Below, piece by piece: positions 46,066-53,496 of a stretch of DNA of 64,000 nucleotides. Made by a program: the position numbers and the translations under genes. This stretch comes from Vibrio hepatarius (GTDB lineage: Bacteria; Pseudomonadota; Gammaproteobacteria; Enterobacterales; Vibrionaceae), in NCBI RefSeq assembly GCF_018860525.1, contig NZ_JAHKPM010000061.1, positions 1 to 64,000 of the forward strand. The letters run 5' to 3'. Below the pieces are notes generated by a model. The model did no database searches. It was not told where the DNA came from and was given only the letters and a program-made list of their open reading frames with translations. Position 1 is the first letter of the stretch; every line of letters starts with the position of its first letter.

Positions 46066-47712
46066 TTAATCGAGATAGTCGTAACCTGGTATAGTGAGAA
46101 AGTCACTCAACTCATCACTGGTCGTCAGCTTTGTCATTAAATCAGCCGCTTCCGAAAAACGACCAGACTGATAACGCTTATCACCAAGTTCTGATTTAAC
46201 TACATTGATTTCTTCACTTAAATAACGCTCAAACAATGCTTTAGTAACTACTTGGCCGTTATCTAACGTTTTACCATGTTTGATCCACTGCCAAATAGAT
46301 GCTCTTGAAATTTCTGCTGTTGCCGCATCTTCCATCAGACCATATATAGGCACACATCCATTACCCGAAATCCAAGCTTCAATGTACTGCAATGCAACTC
46401 GAATGTTATGACGCATTCCTTGTTCAGTTCTATCACCTTGGCAAGGTTTGAGTAGGTCTTGAGCTGAAATAGGCCCATCCCCGGCGCGAGTCACATCAAG
46501 TTGATTACTCCGCTCACCCAAAGCATGACTAAAAATCTTCATGGCCGTTTCGGCTAATCCGGGGTGAGCTACCCAAGTACCATCATGCCCATTTCGAGCT
46601 TCAAGTGATTTGTCTGTTTGGATTTTATCAAGCACTTTCTGATTTTGATCAGGATCCTTTACGGGAATAAACGCCGCCATTCCTCCCATCGCAAATGCAC
46701 CTCGGCGGTGACAAGTGCGAATAAGTAGGCGTGAATAAGCATTAAGAAAAGGCTGATCCATGGTGACACTCTGCCGGTCAGGTAAGACACAATCCGGGTG
46801 ATTTTTTAGCGTTTTGATATAACTGAATATGTAATCCCAACGGCCACAATTGAGGCCAACAATATGCTCTTTAAGCGCAAACAAAATTTCATCCATGGCA
46901 AACACGGCTGGAATTGTTTCGATAAGAACTGTCGCTTTAATCGTGCCAATTTCTAAACCATAATACTGTTCTGTAAAGTGGAAGACTTGGCTCCACCACT
47001 GAGCTTCTTGGTAAGATTGAAGCTTAGGAAGATAGAAATAAGGGCCACTACTGTTGTTTATAAGTGTCTGATAGTTATTATGGAAATAAAGCGCAAAGTC
47101 GAATAAAGAGCCGGGGATAGGTTTGCCATTAAAAGTAACATGTTTTTCTTTAAGGTGGATGCCTCTTACTCGACAAATAAGCACCGCAGGATCACTTGCT
47201 AACCGGTATTGTTTGCCCGTCTCTGGATTGGTGTAGGAAATAGTACCATTAACCGCATCACGCAAATTTAACTGCCCATCAAGCAACTGCTGCCAATCTG
47301 GAGACATTGAATCTTCAAAATCCGCCATAAACACTTTTACATTGGCATTAAGTGCGTTTATAACCATTTTACGATCTGTTGGCCCAGTTATTTCAACACG
47401 GCGATCCTGAAGATCGCTTGGAATTTCACCAACCTTCCAATCACTGTCTCTGATTTCTTGGGTATCCGGATCGAAGTCAGGTAAAGATCCAGCATCAATG
47501 CAAGCCTGATATTCTTCACGGGCGGTCAGTAATACTTGATTTTGACCAGCAAATTTCTCACATAAGAGAGACAAAAAGCTCTGACACTCATTAGAAAAAA
47601 TCGCTTGATGCTCTAGTGATAGGTCAGTGGTTATCTCTAAGCCGCCTTTATTCAAACCTTTTCCTTGTGCTTGCTTAACTGTATTTTCTTCAGGTGAAGT
47701 ATTCAAAAGCAT
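46066..47712 (-). CDS. aceB: Malate synthase A
   Basis: AceB condenses glyoxylate with acetyl-CoA to malate, completing the shunt. The motif LNCGRWDYIFSYIKTLKNHPD and MGGMAAFIPVKDP are diagnostic for the A isoform. The length is 548 (533 in E. coli); the extra is an N-terminal leader of about 15 residues. Transcription of aceB-aceA must begin in the 620-bp region upstream, where a HexR-like box is found. Confidence 0.97.
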   Translation of the reverse strand: MLLNTSPEENTVKQAQGKGLNKGGLEITTDLSLEHQAIFSNECQSFLSLLCEKFAGQNQVLLTAREEYQACIDAGSLPDFDPDTQEIRDSDWKVGEIPSDLQDRRVEITGPTDRKMVINALNANVKVFMADFEDSMSPDWQQLLDGQLNLRDAVNGTISYTNPETGKQYRLASDPAVLICRVRGIHLKEKHVTFNGKPIPGSLFDFALYFHNNYQTLINNSSGPYFYLPKLQSYQEAQWWSQVFHFTEQYYGLEIGTIKATVLIETIPAVFAMDEILFALKEHIVGLNCGRWDYIFSYIKTLKNHPDCVLPDRQSVTMDQPFLNAYSRLLIRTCHRRGAFAMGGMAAFIPVKDPDQNQKVLDKIQTDKSLEARNGHDGTWVAHPGLAETAMKIFSHALGERSNQLDVTRAGDGPISAQDLLKPCQGDRTEQGMRHNIRVALQYIEAWISGNGCVPIYGLMEDAATAEISRASIWQWIKHGKTLDNGQVVTKALFERYLSEEINVVKSELGDKRYQSGRFSEAADLMTKLTTSDELSDFLTIPGYDYLD

Positions 47713-48025
47713 TTCCTTTACCTTCCTTGGTTAACAATCCAAGTATGGTATTTTTTACTCATACAAAGACAGTTAATAAAAATTACATATGTAACTATAA
47801 AACAACAAAGCCACGGTATTATCTATACCCTGAGTTGGGCTAAGATTAACTCCAAACATAGCTAACACTTGGTCACTAGGTAGTATTAAGTCATCCTAAA
47901 ACTCTAATTAAACTATAACAGCAAAGATTAAATAAAAAGGCTTTAAGAACGTAAAAAACAAAATTCAATATTTTATCTTTTTGACTTTAAGTTATTGATT
48001 TTTCATTGTTGTTGAAATTTAATTT

Positions 48026-48040
48026 CGTAATTAAATTACC
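48026..48040. promoter_or_regulatory. HexR-like operator upstream of aceB
   Basis: CGTAATTAAATTACC agrees with the palindromic HexR consensus TGTAATWWWATTACA at 13 of 15 positions; only the outermost bases differ, and the inner 13 bases are a perfect palindrome apart from the central base. aceBA belongs to the predicted HexR regulon in Shewanella and relatives. The site is about 320 bp before the aceB start codon, more distant than usual. Confidence 0.55.
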
Positions 48041-48166
48041 AAAAAACAATCAAGCTGAAGAGTTTTAAAACAAGCGTTTAATTTATTTCAACAAGCAGTT
48101 AGGCGTTATACTCTGATGTATAAGCACAGCGGATATAGTCACTTCAAACAAACAAGATGAAAGAGA

Positions 48167-48239
48167 TTGTAAAATTGACACTGTGAAGTTTCACTATTTA
48201 ATGAAACCTTCGCCAAGAGGTGGCTGTGAAATTTTACAA
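48167..48239. other. Three-way-junction inverted-repeat element (possible structured RNA)
   Basis: Outer arms TTGTAAAATT (48167-48176) and AATTTTACAA (48230-48239) pair perfectly over 10 bp, then CAC/GTG (48179-48181 with 48226-48228) after a small internal loop. Inside are two hairpins: GAAG-TTTCA with TGAAACCTTC (48185-48193 and 48202-48211, one bulged C, eight-base loop), and GCCA/TGGC (48212-48215 and 48221-48224, loop AGAGG). The fold covers 73 bases. No family is recognised; it could be a small RNA, a leader structure or a MITE-like repeat. Confidence 0.5.
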
Positions 48240-48282
48240 GTCAAAGTTCACTAATAGAATAAAAAACCATTAAAGAAAGACA

Positions 48283-48303
48283 AACCAGTGAGTAAAACTG
48301 GTT
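48283..48303 (-). terminator. Weak hairpin after the oxyR2-like gene
   Basis: AACCAGT (48283-48289) pairs with ACTGGTT (48297-48303). On the minus strand, past the LysR stop codon, it is followed by TTTGTCTTTC, a broken U-rich tail. It may end the regulator's transcript. Confidence 0.4.
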
Positions 48304-48333
48304 ACAACAGAGAATAGATCATAATCACTACAC

Positions 48334-49239
48334 TTAAAGTAGCTCAGAAACGACTTGTGCTAGCTGATTGAAGGTGTTGACTCTTGAAGAGCTGGGACGC
48401 CAAACTAAACCAATATGGCGGTGAGCTTGCTGCTCTGGCGGATCGACAACAACGAGGTTTTGATTCTCAATTAGTCCATGATCGATTGCCATCTGGGGAA
48501 TAAAAGTAGTGCCCATCCCATTAGCCACCATTTGAACAAGAGTATGTAGACTTGTTGCGGAGAAAGGATTGATCTTTTCTTTACTTGTTAGCTGACAAGC
48601 TGATACAGCATGCTCGGTAAGACAGTGCTCTTTTTCAAGCAGAAAAACGGATTCATCTGGCAGTTCATCATACTTAATAGGAGTACGTATCACATTGGCC
48701 TGATAACGGCTAATAATCATTTTAAATGGATCGCTACCCACAATTTTACTTTCCATCCCGCCTATATCAACAGGTAAAGCAAGGATTAACACATCCAACT
48801 CCCCGTGGCGTAGCGCCGCAAGTAAATTGTTTGTTGTATCTTCTCGAAGAAGTAAATTTAGCATAGGAAAACTTTGATTCACTTCTTGCACCAAATCACA
48901 TAACAAAAATGGTGCTATGGTCGGTATACAACCTACTCGCAATTGTCCCTGCATCTCATCACCCTGACAAATACGGCCGAGTTCAACCAAATCCTGCCCC
49001 TTCGCCAGTAGCTCGCGACCTTGCTTAACCACTTGCTCTCCAGCCAAGGTAAAAACAAGCGGCCCCTTTTTATCTTTCTTTTCATAAAGCGGGCAGCCGA
49101 TTAATTCTTCAAGGTTTTGAATTCCTTTGCTAAGAGTTGACTGGCTAACAAAGCACTTTTTCGCAGCCTCACTAAAGTGGCGAGTTTCATGCAAAGTGAT
49201 CAGGTAATGTAATTGTTTGAGATTAGGCCATTTAATCAT
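48334..49239 (-). CDS. oxyR2: OxyR-type peroxide-sensing LysR regulator (OxyR2-like)
   Basis: A 301-residue LysR regulator with the OxyR redox site: Cys206 (peroxidatic) and Cys215 (resolving) in LLEKEHCLTEHAVSAC. The DNA-binding domain is at about 5-65. Known for V. vulnificus OxyR2: Glu204 replaces the Gly of ordinary OxyR beside Cys206 and makes it hypersensitive to H2O2; here residue 204 is also Glu, with the same numbering. It is divergent from a 2-Cys peroxiredoxin gene, as in V. vulnificus and V. cholerae, which is its likely main target. Confidence 0.9.
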   Translation of the reverse strand: MIKWPNLKQLHYLITLHETRHFSEAAKKCFVSQSTLSKGIQNLEELIGCPLYEKKDKKGPLVFTLAGEQVVKQGRELLAKGQDLVELGRICQGDEMQGQLRVGCIPTIAPFLLCDLVQEVNQSFPMLNLLLREDTTNNLLAALRHGELDVLILALPVDIGGMESKIVGSDPFKMIISRYQANVIRTPIKYDELPDESVFLLEKEHCLTEHAVSACQLTSKEKINPFSATSLHTLVQMVANGMGTTFIPQMAIDHGLIENQNLVVVDPPEQQAHRHIGLVWRPSSSRVNTFNQLAQVVSELL

Positions 49240-49301
49240 AATTCTATTTTTAAAATATCTCTATCTAGTGAGCTGAGTACAGATTTCAACCTATCGTTTT
49301 T

Positions 49302-49320
49302 ATCGATTAACTTAATCTAT
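49302..49320. promoter_or_regulatory. Possible OxyR2 operator
   Basis: Between the divergent oxyR2 and prx genes lies ATCGATTAACTTAATCTAT (49302-49320), an extended palindrome with a perfect GATTAA-C-TTAATC core. LysR regulators bind such T-N11-A palindromes. It contains only a half-match to the OxyR ATAG-N7-CTAT consensus, so the assignment is tentative. Confidence 0.35.
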
Positions 49321-49437
49321 TTATTTCGCTTTTTTCAATACTACAATCTGTACTATAGTTTGTCTCGCACAAACACGGACCAAACCAACATTACTCAGCA
49401 TGGTTTGGCACTAACCATACTTTTTAGGAGCAAAAAA

Positions 49438-50046
49438 ATGGTACTAGTAGGTCGTCAAGCCCCTGACTTTACTGCGGCAGCTGTTCTAGGTAACGGTGAA
49501 ATTGTTGATAACTTCAACTTTGCAGAATTCACTAAAGGTAAGAAAGCGGTTGTTTTCTTCTACCCACTAGATTTCACGTTCGTTTGCCCGTCAGAGCTTA
49601 TCGCATTCGACAATCGTCTAGCTGACTTCCAAGAAAAAGGGGCTGAAGTAATTGGTATTTCTATCGACTCTCAGTTCTCTCATAACGCATGGCGTAACAC
49701 TGCTATCGAAGATGGTGGTATCGGTGAAGTTAAATACCCACTAGTTGCAGACGTTAAACATGAAATCTGCAAAGCTTACGATGTTGAGCATCCAGAAGCA
49801 GGCGTTGCATTCCGTGGTTCTTTCCTAATTGACGAAGAAGGCATTGTTCGTCACCAAGTGGTTAACGATCTACCGCTAGGCCGTAACATTGACGAAATGC
49901 TTCGCATGGTTGACGCTCTAAACTTCCACCAAAAGCACGGTGAAGTCTGCCCTGCACAGTGGGAAGAAGGTAAAGCTGGTATGGATGCATCGCCAAAAGG
50001 TGTTGCAGCATTCTTATCTGAGCACGCTAGCGACCTAAGCAAGTAA
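49438..50046 (+). CDS. Typical 2-Cys peroxiredoxin (AhpC/Prx)
   Basis: Reduces H2O2 and organic hydroperoxides in the cytoplasm. The peroxidatic cysteine is Cys50 in FYPLDFTFVCPSE and the resolving cysteine is Cys171 in EVCPAQWEEG. The start is the ATG at 49438 with a TAGGAG Shine-Dalgarno, giving 202 residues; the open frame extends far upstream to 49213 but that part is not protein-like. It is paired with the OxyR2-like regulator and followed by a strong terminator. No ahpF is adjacent, so the reductant is not encoded here. Confidence 0.95.
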   Translation: MVLVGRQAPDFTAAAVLGNGEIVDNFNFAEFTKGKKAVVFFYPLDFTFVCPSELIAFDNRLADFQEKGAEVIGISIDSQFSHNAWRNTAIEDGGIGEVKYPLVADVKHEICKAYDVEHPEAGVAFRGSFLIDEEGIVRHQVVNDLPLGRNIDEMLRMVDALNFHQKHGEVCPAQWEEGKAGMDASPKGVAAFLSEHASDLSK

Positions 50047-50105
50047 TAGGTTTGATGCCGGCTATATAAACAGATGGCCTAAATCGGTGCAAAGAATACT
50101 ATCCT

Positions 50106-50136
50106 AAAGAGTCCAAACATTGTTTGGACTCTTTTT
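50106..50136 (+). terminator. Rho-independent terminator of the peroxiredoxin gene
   Basis: A 13-bp perfect stem (50106-50118 with 50122-50134) with a three-base loop ends in TTTTTATAT. It lies 60 bp past the stop codon. Confidence 0.93.
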
Positions 50137-50181
50137 ATATGATTTCTACCCTAATAATGTTGAGCAAAGCAGTATATATAA

Positions 50182-50227
50182 AAAGACATAGTATCGACAA
50201 AAAGACAAAAAGTATCGACCTAAAGAC
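50182..50227. repeat. Phased direct repeats upstream of dapD
   Basis: AGTATCGACAAAAAGAC (50190-50206) and AGTATCGACCTAAAGAC (50211-50227) are 15/17 identical and begin 21 bp apart, two helical turns. A further AAAGAC lies at 50182-50187. The repeats sit 117-155 bp before the dapD start, between the prx terminator and the gene, and look like tandem sites for a DNA-binding protein. Confidence 0.55.
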
Positions 50228-50343
50228 TTTATCTAACTTGGTACTTTAAAGTCGAAAATACTCTCCTTATGATAAGCTCAATACCGCTTAAGAAGGAAAG
50301 ATTGTTTTTCTTCACCAACGATGACCCAATGGAGATTCAATAC

Positions 50344-51375
50344 ATGGCCTACTTTTCTCTCGCTTTTGGCACAGCAACAAAAAACCGTGATGGAAAAATC
50401 ATTGAAGCCTTTTTTCCTCACCCAGTCCTAGCACCCGTCGATGCTCTTGTTGATTCACTGGCTGAAATCACTGGTTATCAGCAAGGTAATCAAGCTATAG
50501 AAGTATCTGCCAGCCAAAGTGCACAACTTGCCAAAGCATTTGAAAATAGCGGCGATGCAAACCACGCAGCGTTTGCAGAAAAAGCCTCTGAATCTAACCA
50601 ATCTCTGGTACTTGTTATTCTTGCCAATGACGAAAAGCCATCATCTGTTGCTGAAGGCTTCCTTAAATTGCAGCTTATCTCTAACCGTCTTGTACTACCC
50701 CATGGTACTGTCCTCGATGGGATTTTTGGCCTACTGCACAACATAGCTTGGACAAATGAAGGGCCAATTGATCTTCCCGAACTTGCTGAACGTCAAATAG
50801 AAGCTCGATTAGCAGGACGCTACTTGTCTGTTAATTGTGTTGATAAATTCCCCAAAATGGTTGATTACATAGTACCGGAAGGTGTTCGTATTGCAGATAC
50901 TGCGCGCGTTCGTCTTGGTGCACATGTGGGTGAAGGCACAACAGTTATGCACGAAGGGTTCATCAATTTCAATGCCGGCACAACAGGCACGAGCATGGTT
51001 GAAGGCCGTATTTCTGCCGGTGTCGTGGTTGGCAATGGTTCTGATATTGGTGGTGGCGCCTCAATTATGGGCACGCTATCTGGTGGAGGTTCCGTCGTGG
51101 TATCTATCGGCGAAAGTTCACTACTCGGTGCTAACGCAGGCCTAGGTTTCCCACTGGGCGATCGTTGTACGGTCGAGTCTGGTTTGTATGTCACCGCTGG
51201 CGCAAAAGTTCTCATGCTCGATTCACAAGGCAATGAAGTAGAGACAATTAAAGCGCGCGAGCTAGCAGGCGTCTCTGATTTACTCTTTCGCCGTAACTCA
51301 GTCACAGGGCAAATTGAGTGTCTGGCGAACAAAACGGCCGTAGAGCTCAACTCTGAGCTACATAGCAACAATTAA
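50344..51375 (+). CDS. dapD: Tetrahydrodipicolinate N-succinyltransferase
   Basis: DapD transfers succinyl from succinyl-CoA to tetrahydrodipicolinate in the lysine/diaminopimelate pathway. The 343-residue form, longer than the 274 of E. coli, is the type seen in Vibrio and Pseudomonas. The C-terminal half has hexapeptide repeats of a left-handed beta-helix (GAHVGEGTTVMHEG, AGVVVGNGSDIGGGASIMG, LGANAGLGFPLGD). The start is ATG 50344 with GGAG eight bases upstream; the open frame runs back to 50269. It is followed by a terminator. Confidence 0.95.
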   Translation: MAYFSLAFGTATKNRDGKIIEAFFPHPVLAPVDALVDSLAEITGYQQGNQAIEVSASQSAQLAKAFENSGDANHAAFAEKASESNQSLVLVILANDEKPSSVAEGFLKLQLISNRLVLPHGTVLDGIFGLLHNIAWTNEGPIDLPELAERQIEARLAGRYLSVNCVDKFPKMVDYIVPEGVRIADTARVRLGAHVGEGTTVMHEGFINFNAGTTGTSMVEGRISAGVVVGNGSDIGGGASIMGTLSGGGSVVVSIGESSLLGANAGLGFPLGDRCTVESGLYVTAGAKVLMLDSQGNEVETIKARELAGVSDLLFRRNSVTGQIECLANKTAVELNSELHSNN

Positions 51376-51400
51376 GTTTTAGCTAAAGCTAACAACGATA

Positions 51401-51430
51401 AAAAGCTGATGTAGAACTATCAGCTTTTTT
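51401..51430 (+). terminator. Rho-independent terminator of dapD
   Basis: AAAAGCTGAT (51401-51410) pairs with ATCAGCTTTT (51419-51428) over an eight-base loop and runs into TTTTTT. Confidence 0.9.
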
Positions 51431-51461
51431 ATTTGAGATCACGATTCATACCTTGAATACA

Positions 51462-52646
51462 TTAGCCTGGATGACCATCAATTCTAGGCTTAAGCAACAT
51501 AAAACCAAATTTAAGTACATATAAAGTAAATGCTAAAATCCATAGTAAACCGCTGATGTTGACCAGCAAAATAATTTGTTCAGGCCAAAACGTCACTCCT
51601 ACACTACGCACTAAAGCCGCCGTGATCAGCATAGCAAATGCGATGCCCATATTAGGGCCTTGATAAATAGAGTACCCTGTATGTCCCATAGTCACACGGG
51701 TGATCATCGCGAGAACTAACCCACCAAGTGCACCTATCGCAAATAAATGCAGCATATTATGCGCTGCAAACGCATTACTTAATCCTGCACGCAGAATCAG
51801 ACTTATAGGAATGCAAAAGTAAGCCAGATCCAGCGACCATAACAAAGGTTCTCGGTAGGTTCTCCAAGGCTGCCATGTCAAGACGATAATCACATGCGCC
51901 GCTCCAGAAACAAACATCATCACTTGTTCTAAATGCGCGAACTCTGTCGGTAAAAAACTAAGGTTAAACAAAACCAGCAGTGGCAAGATAGCCAAACACT
52001 CAAGCCAGAGGATTGAAGATGGCTTTGGAAGATTTAACCGACGAGCGGTAAAAAATGGGATCACTCTCGAGCCCATAACGGAGAGCAGAATCGTAAACCA
52101 CCACAACATTGCCTGCCAGATAGCAGAAGAGGAGAAGGGAACTAGGCCTTGTAGTGATGCATAACTGGCCAAGTTGGCCAATAGGGCCAATACAAATAAA
52201 GGAATAAAGAATGCGTTGCGCCAACCTTTGGCTTTTAGCACTCGAAATCCTATCTCATAAGCCGCTAGAGCTATAAATAAGGTCTCTATAGTTGCTACAA
52301 GCCATACTGGCGATTCTGTCCAGAACAACACTCTAGGAATAAACCACAAACTGACCAGCAGCGCCAGCCTATAACTTTTGGTACCATTTATTCCTGTCCA
52401 GTTCTGCACTGCAGTCAACACAAATCCTACAACAATAGCCATAGAAAAACCAAACAACATCTCGTGTACATGCCACCAAAGAGCGGGAACCTGTAAGCTG
52501 ACTGGCTGGCCTGCTTGAAACATCCACACCCACAGCGTTATTGCAATCGCGGCATAGCTGGCGCCAAAGAGGAAAAAGGGCCGAAAGCCAAGACGAAAAA
52601 TGGGCACAATGGCATCTTCTATTTTTTTATCACTGATATTGATCAC
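51462..52646 (-). CDS. nnrS: NnrS family protein (nitric oxide response)
   Basis: NnrS is a haem- and copper-containing membrane protein with about twelve helices that helps relieve nitric oxide stress. The 394-residue protein has the family's start IFRLGFRPFFLFGASYA and HEMLFGFSMAIVVGFVLTAVQNWTG, with conserved histidines (WWHVHEMLFGF; HNMLHLFAIGALGG). The start is GTG with a GAGG Shine-Dalgarno. In V. cholerae nnrS is part of the NorR regulon; the upstream region here has a sigma-54 promoter and NorR-like sites. Confidence 0.93.
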   Translation of the reverse strand: MINISDKKIEDAIVPIFRLGFRPFFLFGASYAAIAITLWVWMFQAGQPVSLQVPALWWHVHEMLFGFSMAIVVGFVLTAVQNWTGINGTKSYRLALLVSLWFIPRVLFWTESPVWLVATIETLFIALAAYEIGFRVLKAKGWRNAFFIPLFVLALLANLASYASLQGLVPFSSSAIWQAMLWWFTILLSVMGSRVIPFFTARRLNLPKPSSILWLECLAILPLLVLFNLSFLPTEFAHLEQVMMFVSGAAHVIIVLTWQPWRTYREPLLWSLDLAYFCIPISLILRAGLSNAFAAHNMLHLFAIGALGGLVLAMITRVTMGHTGYSIYQGPNMGIAFAMLITAALVRSVGVTFWPEQIILLVNISGLLWILAFTLYVLKFGFMLLKPRIDGHPG

Positions 52647-52699
52647 CGCATATCCTCTTCCAAAAACTGATTACTAGACCAACTAACAACAGTACCCAG

Positions 52700-52716
52700 A
52701 GCAATATTTATTCCAA
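52700..52716 (-). promoter_or_regulatory. Sigma-54 promoter of nnrS
   Basis: On the minus strand TTGGAATAAATATTGCT shows the -24 GG and -12 GC dinucleotides with the required ten-base spacing and the TTGC box. Transcription would begin near 52689, about 43 bases before the nnrS GTG. The fit to the full TGGCACG-N4-TTGC consensus is partial in the -24 box. Confidence 0.65.
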
Positions 52717-52759
52717 ACCTATAAAGCCTTATTTCATCTATGCATTCATACTTTTTCAT

Positions 52760-52814
52760 GTCATTTACACCCAATAAAAAAAAGTCATAATGACACTTTG
52801 GATTCATAATGAAT
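52760..52814. promoter_or_regulatory. NorR-like enhancer sites upstream of nnrS
   Basis: GTCATAATGAC (52784-52794) is a perfect palindrome with the NorR pattern GT-N7-AC. ATTCATAATGAAT (52802-52814) shares its core TCATAATGA, 19 bp away. GTCATTTACAC (52760-52770) is a third GT-N7-AC match with one good half. They lie 45-115 bp upstream of the sigma-54 promoter, the distance expected of enhancer sites. The divergent cyclotransferase-like gene could also be affected. Confidence 0.6.
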
Positions 52815-52910
52815 ACAGAAAAAATCACCAAACAAAGCTGTTATCTTTGATGTATAGCCTCTAAATTAAGTTAGAAGAAAAGGGCTGAGTTGATAGAAAA
52901 AGGAAGGAAC

Positions 52911-53465
52911 GTGACGACTTATATATTTGGTTATGGCAGCTTAATTAACTCAGCATCAAGGCAATTAACGGGCGCAACTGGCCTCGCGCACCCTGCGGTT
53001 ATCCATGGGTTTAAACGCACATGGGGAAAGTTGGATAAAAGCTATATCCTATCGCCTTTGGTAGTACAAAAAGGACAAGGACTGGTCAATGGGGTGTTAA
53101 TTAAAATTGAGCAAAGTGAACTAAAAGAGTTTGATACCCGCGAGCGCAGTTATACTCGCATCCAAGTTCCACTCTCTCAGGTTGACAGTACTCAACCCAT
53201 AATGGCAAACAATAGTGTCTGGTTATATATAAATGATGGTGCCAAGCCACCCTGTGAGCAAGTCCCTATTATGCAAAGCTATGTGGATACCGTACTCGCT
53301 GGCTGCTTAGATATTTCAGAGGCCTTCGCCAAGCAATTTATAGAACATACCTTAGGTTGGCACAGTCCACGTCACAACGATCGCCATGCGCCACAATATA
53401 CCCATTTAGCCGGCGTGCAGCAACATCATTATTGCTTGATAGATAAAATACTAAAGGGAGCCTAA
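52911..53465 (+). CDS. Gamma-glutamylcyclotransferase-like protein
   Basis: A 184-residue protein of the gamma-glutamylcyclotransferase / AIG2-like fold. The substrate-binding loop FGYGSLI is at 6-12 and the likely catalytic glutamate is Glu78 in RERSYTR. Enzymes of this fold act on gamma-glutamyl peptides; which substrate applies here is unknown. I choose GTG at 52911 after GGAAGGA; a TTG at 52890 would add seven residues. It is divergent from nnrS. Its stop codon lies in the loop of the following terminator hairpin. Confidence 0.82.
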   Translation: MTTYIFGYGSLINSASRQLTGATGLAHPAVIHGFKRTWGKLDKSYILSPLVVQKGQGLVNGVLIKIEQSELKEFDTRERSYTRIQVPLSQVDSTQPIMANNSVWLYINDGAKPPCEQVPIMQSYVDTVLAGCLDISEAFAKQFIEHTLGWHSPRHNDRHAPQYTHLAGVQQHHYCLIDKILKGA

Positions 53466-53480
53466 GCTCCCTTTAGTATT
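53447..53480. terminator. Bidirectional terminator between the cyclotransferase and barrel genes
   Basis: A 15-bp perfect stem (53447-53461 with 53466-53480) has CTAA as its loop. The TAA stop codon of the upstream gene is in the loop. On the minus strand it serves the barrel gene ending at 53497. A partial copy, AGCCTAAGCTCCCTTTA, recurs at 54434-54450. Confidence 0.8.
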
Positions 53481-53496
53481 AACATACATTTAATGA

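Larger units (their letters stand above)
47713..48333. other. Long AT-rich intergenic region upstream of aceB
   Basis: About 620 bp with no credible coding sequence. From aceB outward it holds a 12-bp palindrome TTACATATGTAA at 47783-47794, a HexR-like box at 48026-48040, a structured inverted-repeat element at 48167-48239 and a weak hairpin near the LysR stop at 48283-48303. The size is unusual compared with the other gaps in the window and suggests complex control or an unannotated small RNA. Confidence 0.6.

Noticed and set aside
48098..48104. GTTAGGC resembling an integron attC core
   Set aside because: No matching partner core (RYYYAAC) or imperfect dyad at attC spacing was found, and no integrase or cassette context exists.
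49213..49437. N-terminal extension of the peroxiredoxin frame
   Set aside because: It overlaps the oxyR2 start and the control region, is AT-driven in composition, and the ATG at 49438 has the proper Shine-Dalgarno and family start.
52643..52831. Small ORF of 62 codons overlapping the nnrS start
   Set aside because: It covers the likely sigma-54 promoter and NorR-like sites, would begin upstream of the predicted transcript start, and has no recognisable domain.
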